A stretch of DNA of 60,827 nucleotides from Elusimicrobiota bacterium (lineage in GTDB: Bacteria > Elusimicrobiota > Elusimicrobia > UBA1565 > UBA9628): positions 1-60,827 of the forward strand of contig JACQWX010000008.1 in NCBI GenBank assembly GCA_016209035.1. Reading direction: 5' to 3'. The notes below the pieces were generated by a model. It saw nothing but the letters and a program-made list of their open reading frames with translations. It was not told the DNA's origin and did no database searches. This document shows, piece after piece, positions 1 through 8,918 of this stretch (positions within the stretch are counted from its first letter, which is position 1; every line of letters begins with the position of its first letter). The position numbers and the translations under genes are program-made.

Positions 1-1
1 C

Positions 2-76
2 TTCCCGCTCAAGCTCAACGCGCTACAGAGACTGCTGCTCAGGTTGCTGGAGGTGCCGCAGATGCTATACTCGTAA
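2..76 (+). CDS. Possible C-terminal end of a gene entering from the left
   Basis: One forward frame is open from the window edge to a TAA at 74-76 and gives a short leucine-rich tail ending in the residues PQMLYS. Nothing identifies the family. A second forward frame stays open much longer (to 342) but has repetitive, non-protein-like composition after about base 80. Both could be chance in a GC-rich edge fragment. Confidence 0.2.
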   Translation, partial: FPLKLNALQRLLLRLLEVPQMLYS

Positions 77-338
77 GATCGGGCATCGAGGCCGGCTGGA
101 ATAACTCGGAAAACCCCGTCCCCGATAAGCGGAATGTAGGATATAAGGATTCGCATTCAGGCCTCTCGCCGCCCGCTAGGGCGCCGCCTTTCCATCTCTT
201 TTCCTCCCCCTCCCTCCCCGGCCGGACCCTCCAAGAAGAAACCCAAGACGGAAGCAGCAGCGAAGAGAAGCGTTTTCCCCGCACCGATCTCGCCCGAGCA
301 GTCCACCCGCAGCACATCGCAATCAAAATGGAGGTCAT
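77..338. other. Intergenic stretch with no recognisable gene
   Basis: About 260 bases with pyrimidine-rich and purine-rich blocks and no convincing reading frame on either strand. A ribosome-binding-like GGAGG sits at its right end, just before the ATG at 339. I see no RNA gene or clear terminator. Confidence 0.4.
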
Positions 339-419
339 ATGAACAAAAAGGTCCGCATGGCAGGTCTGGTCTCGACGGCAGTCCTGGCGCTCGGTCCCGT
401 CGGTCTGGCGGCCGAGCCC
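339..419 (+). pseudogene. Signal-peptide stub (possible truncated exported gene)
   Basis: An ATG preceded by GGAGG (4-nt gap) opens a sequence of about 27 residues with a classic signal-peptide layout: a short MNKK basic start, a hydrophobic core (LVSTAVLALGPVGL) and an AA(E) cleavage-like end. Immediately afterwards, at 420, the frame enters the antisense of the next gene and becomes arginine/proline-rich shadow sequence. The stub may therefore be the beginning of an exported gene cut off by a deletion or rearrangement. Chance resemblance cannot be excluded. Confidence 0.3.
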
Positions 420-1172
420 CTACTTCGGCGGATTGAGCCGGACGGTCTTGACCTGGATCGTCGGCCGCAGACGCTTCAGACGGTCCGCGATGTCCGAGGC
501 CCAGGCGGCCTCGCCCTCCGCCGCGGAGTCGTGGACATAGACGACCGAAGAGATCCCTTTCCCGCGGAAATAGGCGGCCGCAGGAAGGATCAGGTCGTTC
601 TTCAGCCGGGCCTTGGGATCGAGCCGGGAGCGGTCCAGGATGAAGACGGGCGGAGACTCCTTGTCCCCGGTCTTGCCTGCTTCGGAACGCAGGCCGACCA
701 GGGCGGCCAGGGTCCGGGCCGCGCCAGGGTCCAGCGCCCCGTCCAAGCCCGTCGTGCTGTTGAACATCGGGACCATCTGGAAGCGCGTATCCTTGTTCTT
801 GAAGAGCTCGACGGCCAAGCCCACGCTCCAGGGGCCTTGACAGTCCAGGATGACGGCCGGCAGCTTCTTCCCCTCTTGAGGGTCTCCGCGCAGGGAGGAG
901 ATCAGTCTTCCGGCAAGGACGCCGCGGTCCGCGATCTCCGCCACGACCTCATCCACCGGAAGACTCTTCTCGACCGCGGGATAGGTGATGAAGAGCGTGG
1001 GGCGCGAGAACGCCCAGTAATGGTACGGCTTGGCAGGGACCCAGTTGACGGCCAGCCTCTGGACCCGGTCCAAGTCGGTCTGGCCCAGCGCGGCAGGCGC
1101 CGAGGCCAGGACTCCGGGAGCCAGCAGGCCGGCCATGACGAAAGCACGCAGCAAGAACCGGGCGGGGACCAT
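420..1172 (-). CDS. Predicted exported protein of unknown function
   Basis: This encodes 250 residues with an N-terminal signal peptide (basic MVPARFLLR, hydrophobic core, cleavage region near ASAPAALG). No membrane segment follows, so it is probably periplasmic or secreted. The mature part is a mixed alpha/beta sequence without cysteine motifs or a catalytic signature I recognise. A second ATG near 1136 could also start the protein with a shorter signal peptide. It lies 34 bases downstream of the metallophosphoesterase on the same strand and may be the last gene of the isoprenoid operon. I cannot assign a function. Confidence 0.6.
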   Translation of the reverse strand: MVPARFLLRAFVMAGLLAPGVLASAPAALGQTDLDRVQRLAVNWVPAKPYHYWAFSRPTLFITYPAVEKSLPVDEVVAEIADRGVLAGRLISSLRGDPQEGKKLPAVILDCQGPWSVGLAVELFKNKDTRFQMVPMFNSTTGLDGALDPGAARTLAALVGLRSEAGKTGDKESPPVFILDRSRLDPKARLKNDLILPAAAYFRGKGISSVVYVHDSAAEGEAAWASDIADRLKRLRPTIQVKTVRLNPPK

Positions 1173-1206
1173 GTCCCCACAAGGATAACAGGGGTTCCCC
1201 TGGATA

Positions 1207-2151
1207 TCAAGGCCGGGCCGGCTGGATGTCGATGACCGCGATCTCGGGCCGGCAGAGGAAGCGGACGCGCGGCGCCCAGCCGCCCTCCAGCCCCAAGCCG
1301 CGGTTGACGTACAGGATGGTCGGGCCCACGCGGTAGAGGCCCGCCTCGTACTTCTTTCCGGTGCTCGCCAGGGTGATCAGGGCGCCGTAGAACGGAAGCC
1401 TCACTTGCCCGCCGTGCGTGTGCCCGGCCAGGTAAAGGTCGACGCCGAGATCGGCCGCCTGGCCGATCAGGTCGGAGTAATGGAACAGGAAGATGTCGTA
1501 CGCCGGGTCCTTCCGCAGCATGCCCATGATGGTCCGGAAGTCCGGCCCGTTCTGCAGAGACATGCCGCTCACCCGCACCCGCGTCCCCCTGATGTCCAGC
1601 TCACGCGAGCCGCTCTCCAGGAGGACGACCGGCAGGCCCCGGAACGCGCCCTCCGGCACGAGCCCGACGTCGTAGTTCCCGTTCACCAGGAAGACCCCGT
1701 GCGCGGCCTTCAACCCCTTGAAGGCTTCCCTCGCCACCTTGAGGCCCTCGGGCGAGTTGATGAAATCCCCGGTGAAGACCACAAGGTCCGGCTCTAGGGA
1801 GTTGACGATCTCGACCGCCCGGAGCTCGTTCAATGGCCTGCCCTCCGAATGGAAATCCGACAGATGCGCCACCCGCAGGCGCCCGGTCTCGGGCTTGATC
1901 TTGGAGGATTCCAGGGTGACGGTCCTGATCTCGATCCAGCGCGGCTCCACGACCCAGCCCCACAGGACGCAGAGTCCTCCTAACGCCGCCACAGCGTGGA
2001 GCGCGACCGTCAAGGACCGGTCCACGGCAGGGCTCCGGACCGGCCAGAACCGGCCGCCACGACCCTTGAGGATGAACCGGCGGACGAGCCAGCTGACCTC
2101 CAAGTAGAAGACGAGGCCGACGAGGACGACGAACGCCAGCGCAACGACCAT
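1207..2151 (-). CDS. Membrane-anchored calcineurin-like metallophosphoesterase
   Basis: The protein has 314 residues. An N-terminal membrane anchor (residues about 1-20) and a second hydrophobic segment (about 50-70) precede a metallophosphoesterase domain. The metal-binding signature is complete: LSDFH, GDF, GNYD, HYSD and GHTHGG. The layout resembles YkuE-type cell-surface phosphodiesterases or phosphatases; the substrate is unknown. It starts 4 bases after the isopentenyl phosphate kinase gene, so it is very likely cotranscribed with the mevalonate genes. A role in prenyl-phosphate or lipid-carrier turnover is possible but is only inference from position. Confidence 0.85.
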   Translation of the reverse strand: MVVALAFVVLVGLVFYLEVSWLVRRFILKGRGGRFWPVRSPAVDRSLTVALHAVAALGGLCVLWGWVVEPRWIEIRTVTLESSKIKPETGRLRVAHLSDFHSEGRPLNELRAVEIVNSLEPDLVVFTGDFINSPEGLKVAREAFKGLKAAHGVFLVNGNYDVGLVPEGAFRGLPVVLLESGSRELDIRGTRVRVSGMSLQNGPDFRTIMGMLRKDPAYDIFLFHYSDLIGQAADLGVDLYLAGHTHGGQVRLPFYGALITLASTGKKYEAGLYRVGPTILYVNRGLGLEGGWAPRVRFLCRPEIAVIDIQPARP

Positions 2152-2155
2152 CTCG

Positions 2156-2977
2156 CTAGCCGCCGACGATGGTGCCGCCGCCCCCGGTGCCCAGCAGCGC
2201 CGCTTTGAGGTTCTCGAGGTTCCCCGCCCCGCCGATGATGCGCGCGGAGCCCGCCTTGCCGGAGGACACCAGGTCGTAGAGGCATTCGACCTTCTTGCGC
2301 ATCCCGCCAGTCACGTCCGGGGACTTGGAGCCTCTGAGGGACGAGAGGACCTGGCTGATGGCGCGCGGGTCGATCCAGGGTACGGTCGCGCCGTCCTGGT
2401 CGAGGACGCCGTCCGTGTCCGAGACCATGATGATGCGGTCGAACCGGAGCTCTTGCGCCATGGCTTTGAGCAGGGACTCGGTGGAGGCGATGGTGAAGCC
2501 GCGCTTCTCGTCGGGGATGATGTCTCCGTGGATGACCGGGATCTGGCCGAACCCCAGGAGGGCCTTGAGGGGCCGCACGTCCAGCCTCGAGACCGACCCG
2601 TCGACGGCCTCCGCGATGGAGGAAGGCTGGACCGCGACGGGGAAGAGCCCAGCCTCGTTGCAGTGCCTGATGAAGAGCAGGCTCATGCGGGCCATGGAGT
2701 CCCTGATCCTGTAGAAGGCCTCCCAGCCGTACTGCGGGTGGATGCCCTTGACCGCGTCGTAGCGCTTGGCGTGGATGTGGCCGAAGGAGCCGGCGCCGTG
2801 GCTGAGGACGAGCGACATCCTCTTGCCGGCGGCCCTCGCCTCCTCCAAGGCGGCCCGGATGGCCTTGGCGGCGAGCACGACGTTCCTGGCCGTCAAGGTC
2901 TCGGCGGCGGCCTTGTCCGTGATGAAGGAGCCGCCGAGCTTGACGAAGAGCTTGACGCTGCGGCCGCCGGCTTCCAT
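2156..2977 (-). CDS. ipk: Isopentenyl phosphate kinase
   Basis: Phosphorylates isopentenyl phosphate to isopentenyl diphosphate with ATP, the last step of the archaeal-type mevalonate route. The 273-residue protein has the amino-acid-kinase fold signatures of this family. These are an N-terminal KLGGS phosphate loop, HGAGSFGH with the family's conserved histidine, GDII, a VSDTDGV segment and TGGM near the C-terminus. Its start overlaps the stop of the aconitase-X small subunit by one base. The two preceding gene products make isopentenyl phosphate, which fixes its role in the pathway. Confidence 0.93.
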   Translation of the reverse strand: MEAGGRSVKLFVKLGGSFITDKAAAETLTARNVVLAAKAIRAALEEARAAGKRMSLVLSHGAGSFGHIHAKRYDAVKGIHPQYGWEAFYRIRDSMARMSLLFIRHCNEAGLFPVAVQPSSIAEAVDGSVSRLDVRPLKALLGFGQIPVIHGDIIPDEKRGFTIASTESLLKAMAQELRFDRIIMVSDTDGVLDQDGATVPWIDPRAISQVLSSLRGSKSPDVTGGMRKKVECLYDLVSSGKAGSARIIGGAGNLENLKAALLGTGGGGTIVGG

Positions 2978-3360
2978 CAGACCGACCTCACCGAACCGCC
3001 CTCGACCTTGACGAAGGCCCCATCAACCAACTGGCCGATGTCGATCTGGTCGGCCGCGGGGATCTCTCCTATGATCGCGCCCACGGCTGTGATAGTATCA
3101 CATTCGCGAAGCACCATGGCGGCAGGGGCCCGGCCGGTCTTTCCGAGGGCGTAGAGGACGTACGAGCCGACCGTACTCCCCTTGGCGCGCGGGAAGACGA
3201 GGACGGCGCCGCGGACGCATAGGCCGTCCAAGGGATGGCCCGCCTCCCTGTACACGCCGGTCTCGGGATCGAGGTGCCCGAAGAACCCCACCGGGACGTC
3301 GCATCGGAGCACCGGACCGGACGCCGAGCCCTTCGCGATCATCCTGCCCTTGAGGTTCAT
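2977..3360 (-). CDS. Phosphomevalonate dehydratase small subunit (aconitase-X swivel domain)
   Basis: A 127-residue protein of the DUF126/aconitase-X swivel family with the hallmark segment PRAKGSTVGSYVL. In archaea this small subunit pairs with the DUF521 large subunit to dehydrate (R)-5-phosphomevalonate to trans-anhydromevalonate 5-phosphate. It overlaps the large-subunit gene through ATGA, so equimolar translation is likely. Presence between the UbiD-type decarboxylase/large subunit and IPK makes phosphomevalonate the most probable substrate, rather than the proline isomers used by other aconitase-X proteins. Confidence 0.92.
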   Translation of the reverse strand: MNLKGRMIAKGSASGPVLRCDVPVGFFGHLDPETGVYREAGHPLDGLCVRGAVLVFPRAKGSTVGSYVLYALGKTGRAPAAMVLRECDTITAVGAIIGEIPAADQIDIGQLVDGAFVKVEGGSVRSV

Positions 3361-4682
3361 GCCTTGGCCCTGGGAGGCCAGGTCCCCGAAGGGCCGCCGT
3401 CATCCTTTCCCGGAGGGGGCGCCGTCCTCGACCCGGCCTGGCCATGGGAAGCCTGGAGCATGCCGGTCACGGCGGCTTCGACCGCGTCCTCCTGGGACTC
3501 GAAATAGACGCCCACTCCCTGGTGGGGAGGCAGGTAGAAGGCCGCTTTGGCGGAATCCGTCGCCACGTTGGCGATGCCGAGCTCGGCCAGGGGGGCGACG
3601 ACGATGCAGGTGTCGGCGATGAGCACCGCGCCGCAGGCCTCAAGGCGCTCCGCCAGGCCGGACCGCCGAGCCTTGGCGCGCACCGCCTCGGCCGTGAAGA
3701 CCCAGATCGGTATGGCCGCCTTCCTCCCGCTCAGCAGAGCGTCGAGCCGGCGCAGTTCCTCCAGGGAGGCGTGCGGGCAACCAAACGCCACCACGTTGGG
3801 CCGGCCCTTGGCCGAGAAGAGCTTCCTCCTGCCTTCTTCGAGGCTGTCCACCGTCACCCGCCGTCCGGCCGCAGACTTAAGCTCCGGTCCCGATGAGACC
3901 GCTTCGGGAGTCACCCCCTCCAGGTGATAGAGCCCCACCGAGCCCGAGGCGGCCATGGCGGCGCCGAGCGCTTTGAGCCACGCTTCCCGGGCGCCGTCCC
4001 GCGGAGGCGAGATCCCGCGCAGGTACGGGATGCCGCCCCGAGGGTCGTGGGACAGAAGCTGGCCGACCATGTACCCCAAGGCGCCTGCGTCCGCGGTCGT
4101 CGCCACCGGGCAGCCGACATCGACGACGGTGGTGGGGAGCCTCCCTTCGTCGGTGTGCAGGGAATGGCGCGGGGTGCGGCCGGTCAGGGCCGCGGCGATG
4201 GCCGAAGGCCCCCCTTCGCGGTTGGTGCGGCTGCCGATGACGGAGTTGGCGTAGCACACGGCGGAGGACTCGGCCCAGGCCAAGTGGTCGCCGAAGGCCG
4301 GTGGGGGCGCGGCGTGATAGGGCGTGCAGGTCAAGGCCGGCTTGACGCCGAGCCTCATGAGGGCCTTGATGACGCGACGCTGCATGGAGACGAACTCCGC
4401 GGGCAGACCTAAGGCCTTCCAGAGCTTGCGGTCCGCGCCGCCCGGGTTCATGAAGGCCGGGACCACGGCCTTGGACCCTTGGCCCGCCCACTCCTCCAGG
4501 AAGGCGAGCCCGTGCTCGCCGATGTTGCGGTAGCTCACGCCCGAGACCTGCACGGACTTAACCGCGACCATGTCCGAGGCGCCGTGAATATTTCCCAAAG
4601 CCGCAAGGATCTCCATGGCCCGGGCCGCGCCTCTGCCTTGGCGGCCGTCCAGGATGGCTTTTTCTTCCCTCCTGAGCTTCAA
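3357..4682 (-). CDS. Phosphomevalonate dehydratase large subunit (aconitase-X catalytic domain)
   Basis: A 441-residue DUF521/aconitase-X catalytic protein. Cysteines in VDVGCPVATT, AFGCPHASL and IADTCIVV are candidate iron-sulfur ligands. With the small subunit it should convert 5-phosphomevalonate to trans-anhydromevalonate 5-phosphate. The reading frame extends further upstream, but homology begins at LKLRREEKAIL. The likely start is a TTG whose last bases overlap the stop of the UbiD-family gene (TTGA), preceded by GGAGG at 8 nt. The C-terminal tail of about 30 residues is glycine/proline-rich and looks dispensable. Confidence 0.92.
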   Translation of the reverse strand: MKLRREEKAILDGRQGRGAARAMEILAALGNIHGASDMVAVKSVQVSGVSYRNIGEHGLAFLEEWAGQGSKAVVPAFMNPGGADRKLWKALGLPAEFVSMQRRVIKALMRLGVKPALTCTPYHAAPPPAFGDHLAWAESSAVCYANSVIGSRTNREGGPSAIAAALTGRTPRHSLHTDEGRLPTTVVDVGCPVATTADAGALGYMVGQLLSHDPRGGIPYLRGISPPRDGAREAWLKALGAAMAASGSVGLYHLEGVTPEAVSSGPELKSAAGRRVTVDSLEEGRRKLFSAKGRPNVVAFGCPHASLEELRRLDALLSGRKAAIPIWVFTAEAVRAKARRSGLAERLEACGAVLIADTCIVVAPLAELGIANVATDSAKAAFYLPPHQGVGVYFESQEDAVEAAVTGMLQASHGQAGSRTAPPPGKDDGGPSGTWPPRAKA

Positions 4683-5998
4683 CCCGCGATCCTCCGGAAG
4701 AGCCGGCGCTCCGCGCCGGCTGGAATGGTCGCGTCGAGCCCCATCTTGGAGCCCAGGCTCTTCCTGCCCAGCGAGTGCAGGGCCGAGGGGTCCAGCGACG
4801 AGCCCGGCTGCCGGCGCAGCACCACCAGCCCCTTCGACGCCTGGAACCGGGTGGCCAAGGACCACTCCACTTGGCCCGGATCGTCGATGTCGATGTCAGC
4901 GTCCACCACCACGCAGCCCTTGAGCGAGCGGTGGCCTTGAAAGGCCGCGCGAATAGCGCGGCCTCCGTCATCGGCGTTTTTCTTCTCTATTTTGACCACA
5001 GCGTGCAGCCACGATGCCCCGCCTGGAGTTATCCTGACGTCGATGCACCGGCAGACCTTGGAGACCTCGCGGAAGATGTCGAGCTCCTTGGGCACGCCCA
5101 TCAGGGTCCGGTGGTCCGAAAGGCCGGGCACGATGGTGTAGTGGATGGGGTCCTTCTTCCCCGCGACCCGCGTGAGCTCGAACACGGGCTGGCGCCGCGC
5201 CCCGTCGATAGTGCCGGTGATGTCCACGAAGGGACCCTCCCTCCCCCTCCGGCCCGTGAAGCGGCCCTCGAACACGCATTCGCACTCCGCCGGGACCACC
5301 AGGTCCACGGTCTTGCACCGGACCAAGTTCACGCGGCCGAACCGCGCAGCCAAGCCCAGTTCGTTGACCCCCATGGCAGGGGAAAGGGCGGCTGCGAAGA
5401 GCACGTGCATGGGAGCGCCGATGCACACCGCGACCTCGGCCTTGCCGCCAGAGTGCTTGATGGCCGTGTCCATGCCGCGGTTCTCCACGACCCGGACCGT
5501 GCCCTTCGTCGGGGACACCATCATCAGACGGTGGTAGGACAGGTTGACGCCGTGGACAGGGTCGCGCACGACCCACACGCCGGCGGTGAGGTAGGGCCCG
5601 CCGTCCGAAGGGTAGTAGGTGAGGAACGGCACCTCGCGGATGCGGGAGAGCGGGATCTCGAAATCGCCGAAAACCGTGTCCCTGATGGTCAGGCCGGCCC
5701 CGGGCCGCCGGATGCGACCCTTGAGGATGGCATCGAGATCACCCAGAAACCTCTCTGGAGAGACGCCCAAGCCCTCGGCCAGGACCCGGCGTGACGGCAA
5801 GAGGTTGCCCAGGACCATCGCGCCTTCGGCGTTCCTGAGCAGGATCGGGCGAGGCTCGGCTTGACCGATCAGCCTGCCGGCCTCAAAGCGCCGCCTCACC
5901 CTGCGGCCGATTGTCTTAAGCACCCCGGTCTTGCGCAGGCGCCTGACCATAGCCGATAGTCCGAAGATGTTCACCGGATCACCCACCTGAGTCCTCAA
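4679..5998 (-). CDS. UbiD-family anhydromevalonate phosphate decarboxylase (predicted)
   Basis: A UbiD-family decarboxylase of about 439 residues, predicted to use prenylated FMN. It retains the family's central segments (around LMMVSPTK, GAPMHVLFAAA, VPAECECVFEGRFTG, FVDITGT). In the archaeal mevalonate pathway the homologue decarboxylates trans-anhydromevalonate 5-phosphate to isopentenyl phosphate. The flanking aconitase-X genes, UbiX and IPK support that substrate over aromatic ones. The start shown is a TTG overlapping the nuclease stop codon, with GGAGG only 2 nt away. A GTG at 5986 with GAGG at 6 nt is a good alternative. Two perfect 9-bp inverted repeats lie in the 3' part (4701-4721 and 4942-4964). 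Confidence 0.88.
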   Translation of the reverse strand: MRTQVGDPVNIFGLSAMVRRLRKTGVLKTIGRRVRRRFEAGRLIGQAEPRPILLRNAEGAMVLGNLLPSRRVLAEGLGVSPERFLGDLDAILKGRIRRPGAGLTIRDTVFGDFEIPLSRIREVPFLTYYPSDGGPYLTAGVWVVRDPVHGVNLSYHRLMMVSPTKGTVRVVENRGMDTAIKHSGGKAEVAVCIGAPMHVLFAAALSPAMGVNELGLAARFGRVNLVRCKTVDLVVPAECECVFEGRFTGRRGREGPFVDITGTIDGARRQPVFELTRVAGKKDPIHYTIVPGLSDHRTLMGVPKELDIFREVSKVCRCIDVRITPGGASWLHAVVKIEKKNADDGGRAIRAAFQGHRSLKGCVVVDADIDIDDPGQVEWSLATRFQASKGLVVLRRQPGSSLDPSALHSLGRKSLGSKMGLDATIPAGAERRLFRRIAG

Positions 5999-6591
5999 TT
6001 CCTCCCAAGTTTGCGTTTGACAATCTCATCCAACAGCCGAAACGGCTCATCAAAGAACGGTGGTTTTGGTGGCCAAGAGATATCCATCAATGTCGCCAAC
6101 AGGTATTTCCTTTGCTGAGGAGTGTATTTTGGATACCGTGTTCGAGGAAGTTCCGTATTCTTTGCGAACGCAAAACGCCATTCCTGGCTGAACTCGAAAA
6201 GGTTGACCGCAAGTAGGTCGAACTCCCCTACGAGGAGGCATGTTGTCTCGATGGTCTTCCCATTTGGCAGGCGGATCGCCCTGCGGTCACTTGCGTCACA
6301 TTGGAATTTGCCAACGACAGCGCCGTCACCGCGCTTGATGCTTCTGGTTTGGAGTGATTTTGCCTCCACGCTGATATGGGCGTCCTTGTAAATGAAGGTG
6401 AAATCGCCTTTTCTCGTCCGATCGTGATCGTCGGGAGTGGACAGCTGGGAGAAGCGCTTGTCTGAGAACCAGAGCTTGCGAAGTTTGTATTCGCTGACAT
6501 AGCCGAACGTGATGCCCCGAAGACTTGGTCGTGATTCGAGAATCTCATTGAGTTCGTCCGGCGTAAGCTTCCAGCGCTCAAGAATGCCCAT
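5995..6591 (-). CDS. Probable PD-(D/E)XK restriction endonuclease
   Basis: A 198-residue protein with no close family that I recognise. It contains GDFTFIY followed by ISVEAKS, which fits the D...ExK core of a PD-(D/E)XK nuclease. It overlaps the methyltransferase gene by 14 bases and the downstream UbiD gene by 4, so it is translated within the isoprenoid operon. The DNA is visibly richer in A and T than the flanking genes, which suggests transfer. The restriction assignment rests mainly on the paired methyltransferase; the cut site is unknown. Confidence 0.7.
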   Translation of the reverse strand: MGILERWKLTPDELNEILESRPSLRGITFGYVSEYKLRKLWFSDKRFSQLSTPDDHDRTRKGDFTFIYKDAHISVEAKSLQTRSIKRGDGAVVGKFQCDASDRRAIRLPNGKTIETTCLLVGEFDLLAVNLFEFSQEWRFAFAKNTELPRTRYPKYTPQQRKYLLATLMDISWPPKPPFFDEPFRLLDEIVKRKLGRN

Positions 6592-7381
6592 GGCGCAGTC
6601 CTTTTCCCCTGGGGTTCTTCCCCCCCGTCTTCACGAACACGAGAAAGTATGAGTGGTTCTTCCGGGCGTGTTCCTGTCTCAACATGCGGCTCACGGCAGG
6701 CCTATTGGACCGCACGACGACAAAAAGGTCCTTTGCGTAAAATCCCATCCTTTGGTACTCATTAATTATCTCAACATGAGTGAGGCGTTGCATGTTCGCG
6801 CTCACCTCATCCTGGCATTTGACGATCATGACGCCGCAATCTCTCAAGACTCTGTAGGCTTCACCTCCCGCCTTGAAGTAAAGGTCCAAAACCGCATCAT
6901 GATATTTTGGGCCAGCGATAGTGGTTTCGCCATTGGAATAGGCGGAACGAAAGGCAGCGTAGGTGCCGGATCCTGCCAGATGGCCTTCCGTGCGTCGAAA
7001 GAGACCCTCCATGTAGGGCGGGTCAAACACGATGCAATCAATGCTCGCATCCGGATAGGGGAGCTTGCGACAATCGACCCCTGTCTTCAAGTCTGAAGGA
7101 AGCAATTTGTATAGGTCTTTTGACACATTCTTCCAGAACACGCCTTGACCATAGGTTACATCGGCAATAGTAACGCTTGGAGGAACATGCAGCTTGAGTA
7201 TCTGCGGGAAGATGTTCTCGTTAATATCCACATACGCGCTAAGAATAAGATCGCTTGTTGAGATGCCATCAGGAGACTTGCGCTTTCCTTCGCTCGGAGG
7301 CTCAACATGAAAAAGCCTGAGCTGTTCACGCCCGGCATGCTTATTGCGGCCTCGTTCTTCTGTCGTGTTCCCCGTTCTCAT
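6578..7381 (-). CDS. DNA methyltransferase (DPPY motif)
   Basis: A 267-residue protein with an AdoMet-binding segment ([11 protein letters not shown], about residue 75) followed by the catalytic DPPY motif in [13 protein letters not shown]. Motif I preceding motif IV, and DPPY itself, point to an N6-adenine or N4-cytosine DNA methyltransferase. The ATG overlaps the ubiX stop (ATGA), and its 3' end overlaps the nuclease start. The first 35 residues are charged and may be poorly ordered. Base composition is lower in GC than the surrounding mevalonate genes, consistent with recent acquisition as part of a restriction-modification pair. Confidence 0.85.
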   Translation of the reverse strand: MRTGNTTEERGRNKHAGREQLRLFHVEPPSEGKRKSPDGISTSDLILSAYVDINENIFPQILKLHVPPSVTIADVTYGQGVFWKNVSKDLYKLLPSDLKTGVDCRKLPYPDASIDCIVFDPPYMEGLFRRTEGHLAGSGTYAAFRSAYSNGETTIAGPKYHDAVLDLYFKAGGEAYRVLRDCGVMIVKCQDEVSANMQRLTHVEIINEYQRMGFYAKDLFVVVRSNRPAVSRMLRQEHARKNHSYFLVFVKTGGKNPRGKGLRHGHS

Positions 7382-7938
7382 CGGACTTTCTCTCCCCATC
7401 TCCTGTAGAGATCGTTCTCCATGCCCAGGGCGTCCAGGATCTTGCCCACGAAGAAATCCGTCATGTCGTCCACTCCGCGCGGCCGGTGGTAATAGGAGAC
7501 GCAGGGAGGCAGGATAACGGCGCCCGCGCGCTTCAAGGCCGTCATGTTCTCGATGGCCGACAGGGACAGGGGCGTCTCCCGCGGCACGACCACGAGCTTC
7601 CTCCCCGCGCGCAGGACCGTGTCCGCGGCGCGGATGAGGAGGTTCTCGGCGTAGCCGTTGGCGATGGCGGAGAGGGTCTTCATGGAGCACGGGACGACCA
7701 CCATGGCGTCCGTCACGAACGAGCTCGAATTCAGGGGAGACCGGAAGTCGCGCAGGCCGTGCCGGACCACCCCCTTGGGAGGCCGCCAGGCCTTCCCGAC
7801 CTCGTGCTTGATGACCTCCTTCGCGGCGTCCGTCACCACCAGATGCACCTCGTGCTTGCGCGCGCATAGCTCGGCCACGAGCCTCAAGGCGATGACGACC
7901 CCGGAAGCGCCGCTGACGCCCACCACGATGCGGCTCAT
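7378..7938 (-). CDS. ubiX: Flavin prenyltransferase UbiX
   Basis: A 186-residue UbiX-family flavoprotein with the N-terminal GVSGASG flavin/phosphate-binding loop, [13 protein letters not shown] and the [10 protein letters not shown] segment. It makes prenylated FMN from FMN and dimethylallyl (mono)phosphate, the cofactor that UbiD enzymes need. In this operon it would serve the decarboxylase encoded two genes downstream, and its prenyl donor comes from the pathway itself. The ATG overlaps the mevalonate kinase stop (ATGA). Confidence 0.94.
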   Translation of the reverse strand: MSRIVVGVSGASGVVIALRLVAELCARKHEVHLVVTDAAKEVIKHEVGKAWRPPKGVVRHGLRDFRSPLNSSSFVTDAMVVVPCSMKTLSAIANGYAENLLIRAADTVLRAGRKLVVVPRETPLSLSAIENMTALKRAGAVILPPCVSYYHRPRGVDDMTDFFVGKILDALGMENDLYRRWGEKVR

Positions 7939-8918
7939 GGCCTGACCTTCTGGAAGGCCGGCGAGGAGACCTGAGAAGCGAAGGCATGCTTGGCCCCAGC
8001 GGCGAGCAGGGCCTCGGCGAGCCGAAGGCTCGCCTCGGGAGAATCGGCCAGGGCCGCCATGCACCCGCCCCTCCCCGCTCCGCAGAGCTTGGCCCCCAAG
8101 GCTCCCGCCTTGCGCGCCGCGGCCACCAGGCGCTCGAGATCGGGGGCTGAGACGCCGATCCCCCTGAGGAGCCGGTGGTCCTCGTTCATCAGGCGCCCCA
8201 GCGCCGAAAGGTCCCCCTTCTCGAACGCGGCGGCGCCCTCGCGCGCGAGCGCCCCGATTCCGCGGAAGGCCTCGTCCAAGAGCGCGGCCGCCTGGCTGCG
8301 CAACCGCGCCACCTCGGCCACCACCTCAGCCGTCTTGTGCCGCAGGCCGGTGTCGGCCACGGCCAGGAAGAGCGGGGCTCCCGGGCCCGAGAGGAAGGTC
8401 GGCGCCTCGCCTTTCCTGAAGAGCACCGGCCGTCCGTAGGCGATCACGGTGTTGTCCACGCCGCTGGGCGTTCCGTGAAGCAGCTTCTCGACCTCATAGA
8501 CGCTGGAGCAGAGCTCGCGGTCGCAGCGCCTCGCTCCGAAGAGCCCATACACGGCCTTGAAAGACGCCGCCGCGACCGCGGCGCCCGAGCCCAGGCCGCA
8601 CCCGATGGGGACGGCCGAGCGCACGGTCAGGGTCCAGCCGTTGTCGGGCGCCATGCCCGAGGCGACGCAGATCTCCACGATCCTTGAGAAGGGACGGGCT
8701 TCCTCGGCGCTCGGCTCCGAGCCGCGGAGCCAGGCAAGGCCGAAATCCTGGAGCTCGACGCCGACCGGCCCGCCAGGCCCGACGAGCCGGGCCGTGGCCT
8801 GGGCGAATGGCTCGCCTAAGGGCACCGCGACGGCGGGATGCCCGTAGACGACCGCGTGCTCGCCGAGCAGGATGAGCTTGGAGGGAGCTCGCGCCGTGAA
8901 GGCGGGGGCCCTAGTCAA
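7935..8918 (-). CDS. mvk: Mevalonate kinase
   Basis: GHMP-family kinase of 327 residues: [16 protein letters not shown] near the N-terminus, [12 protein letters not shown] as the ATP-binding motif and [10 protein letters not shown] near the C-terminus. It phosphorylates mevalonate at the 5-position. The probable start is a TTG that overlaps the HMG-CoA reductase stop codon (TTGA), with a GGAGG just upstream. No phosphomevalonate kinase or diphosphomevalonate decarboxylase is present, consistent with the dehydratase route downstream. A perfect hairpin with a GAA loop (8016-8034) lies in the 3' end. Confidence 0.93.
   Translation of the reverse strand: MTRAPAFTARAPSKLILLGEHAVVYGHPAVAVPLGEPFAQATARLVGPGGPVGVELQDFGLAWLRGSEPSAEEARPFSRIVEICVASGMAPDNGWTLTVRSAVPIGCGLGSGAAVAAASFKAVYGLFGARRCDRELCSSVYEVEKLLHGTPSGVDNTVIAYGRPVLFRKGEAPTFLSGPGAPLFLAVADTGLRHKTAEVVAEVARLRSQAAALLDEAFRGIGALAREGAAAFEKGDLSALGRLMNEDHRLLRGIGVSAPDLERLVAAARKAGALGAKLCGAGRGGCMAALADSPEASLRLAEALLAAGAKHAFASQVSSPAFQKVRP

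Noticed and set aside
339..1235. A long plus-strand open frame following the signal peptide
   Set aside because: After base 420 it is antisense to a better minus-strand gene with its own signal peptide, and its translation is arginine/proline/glycine-rich shadow sequence.
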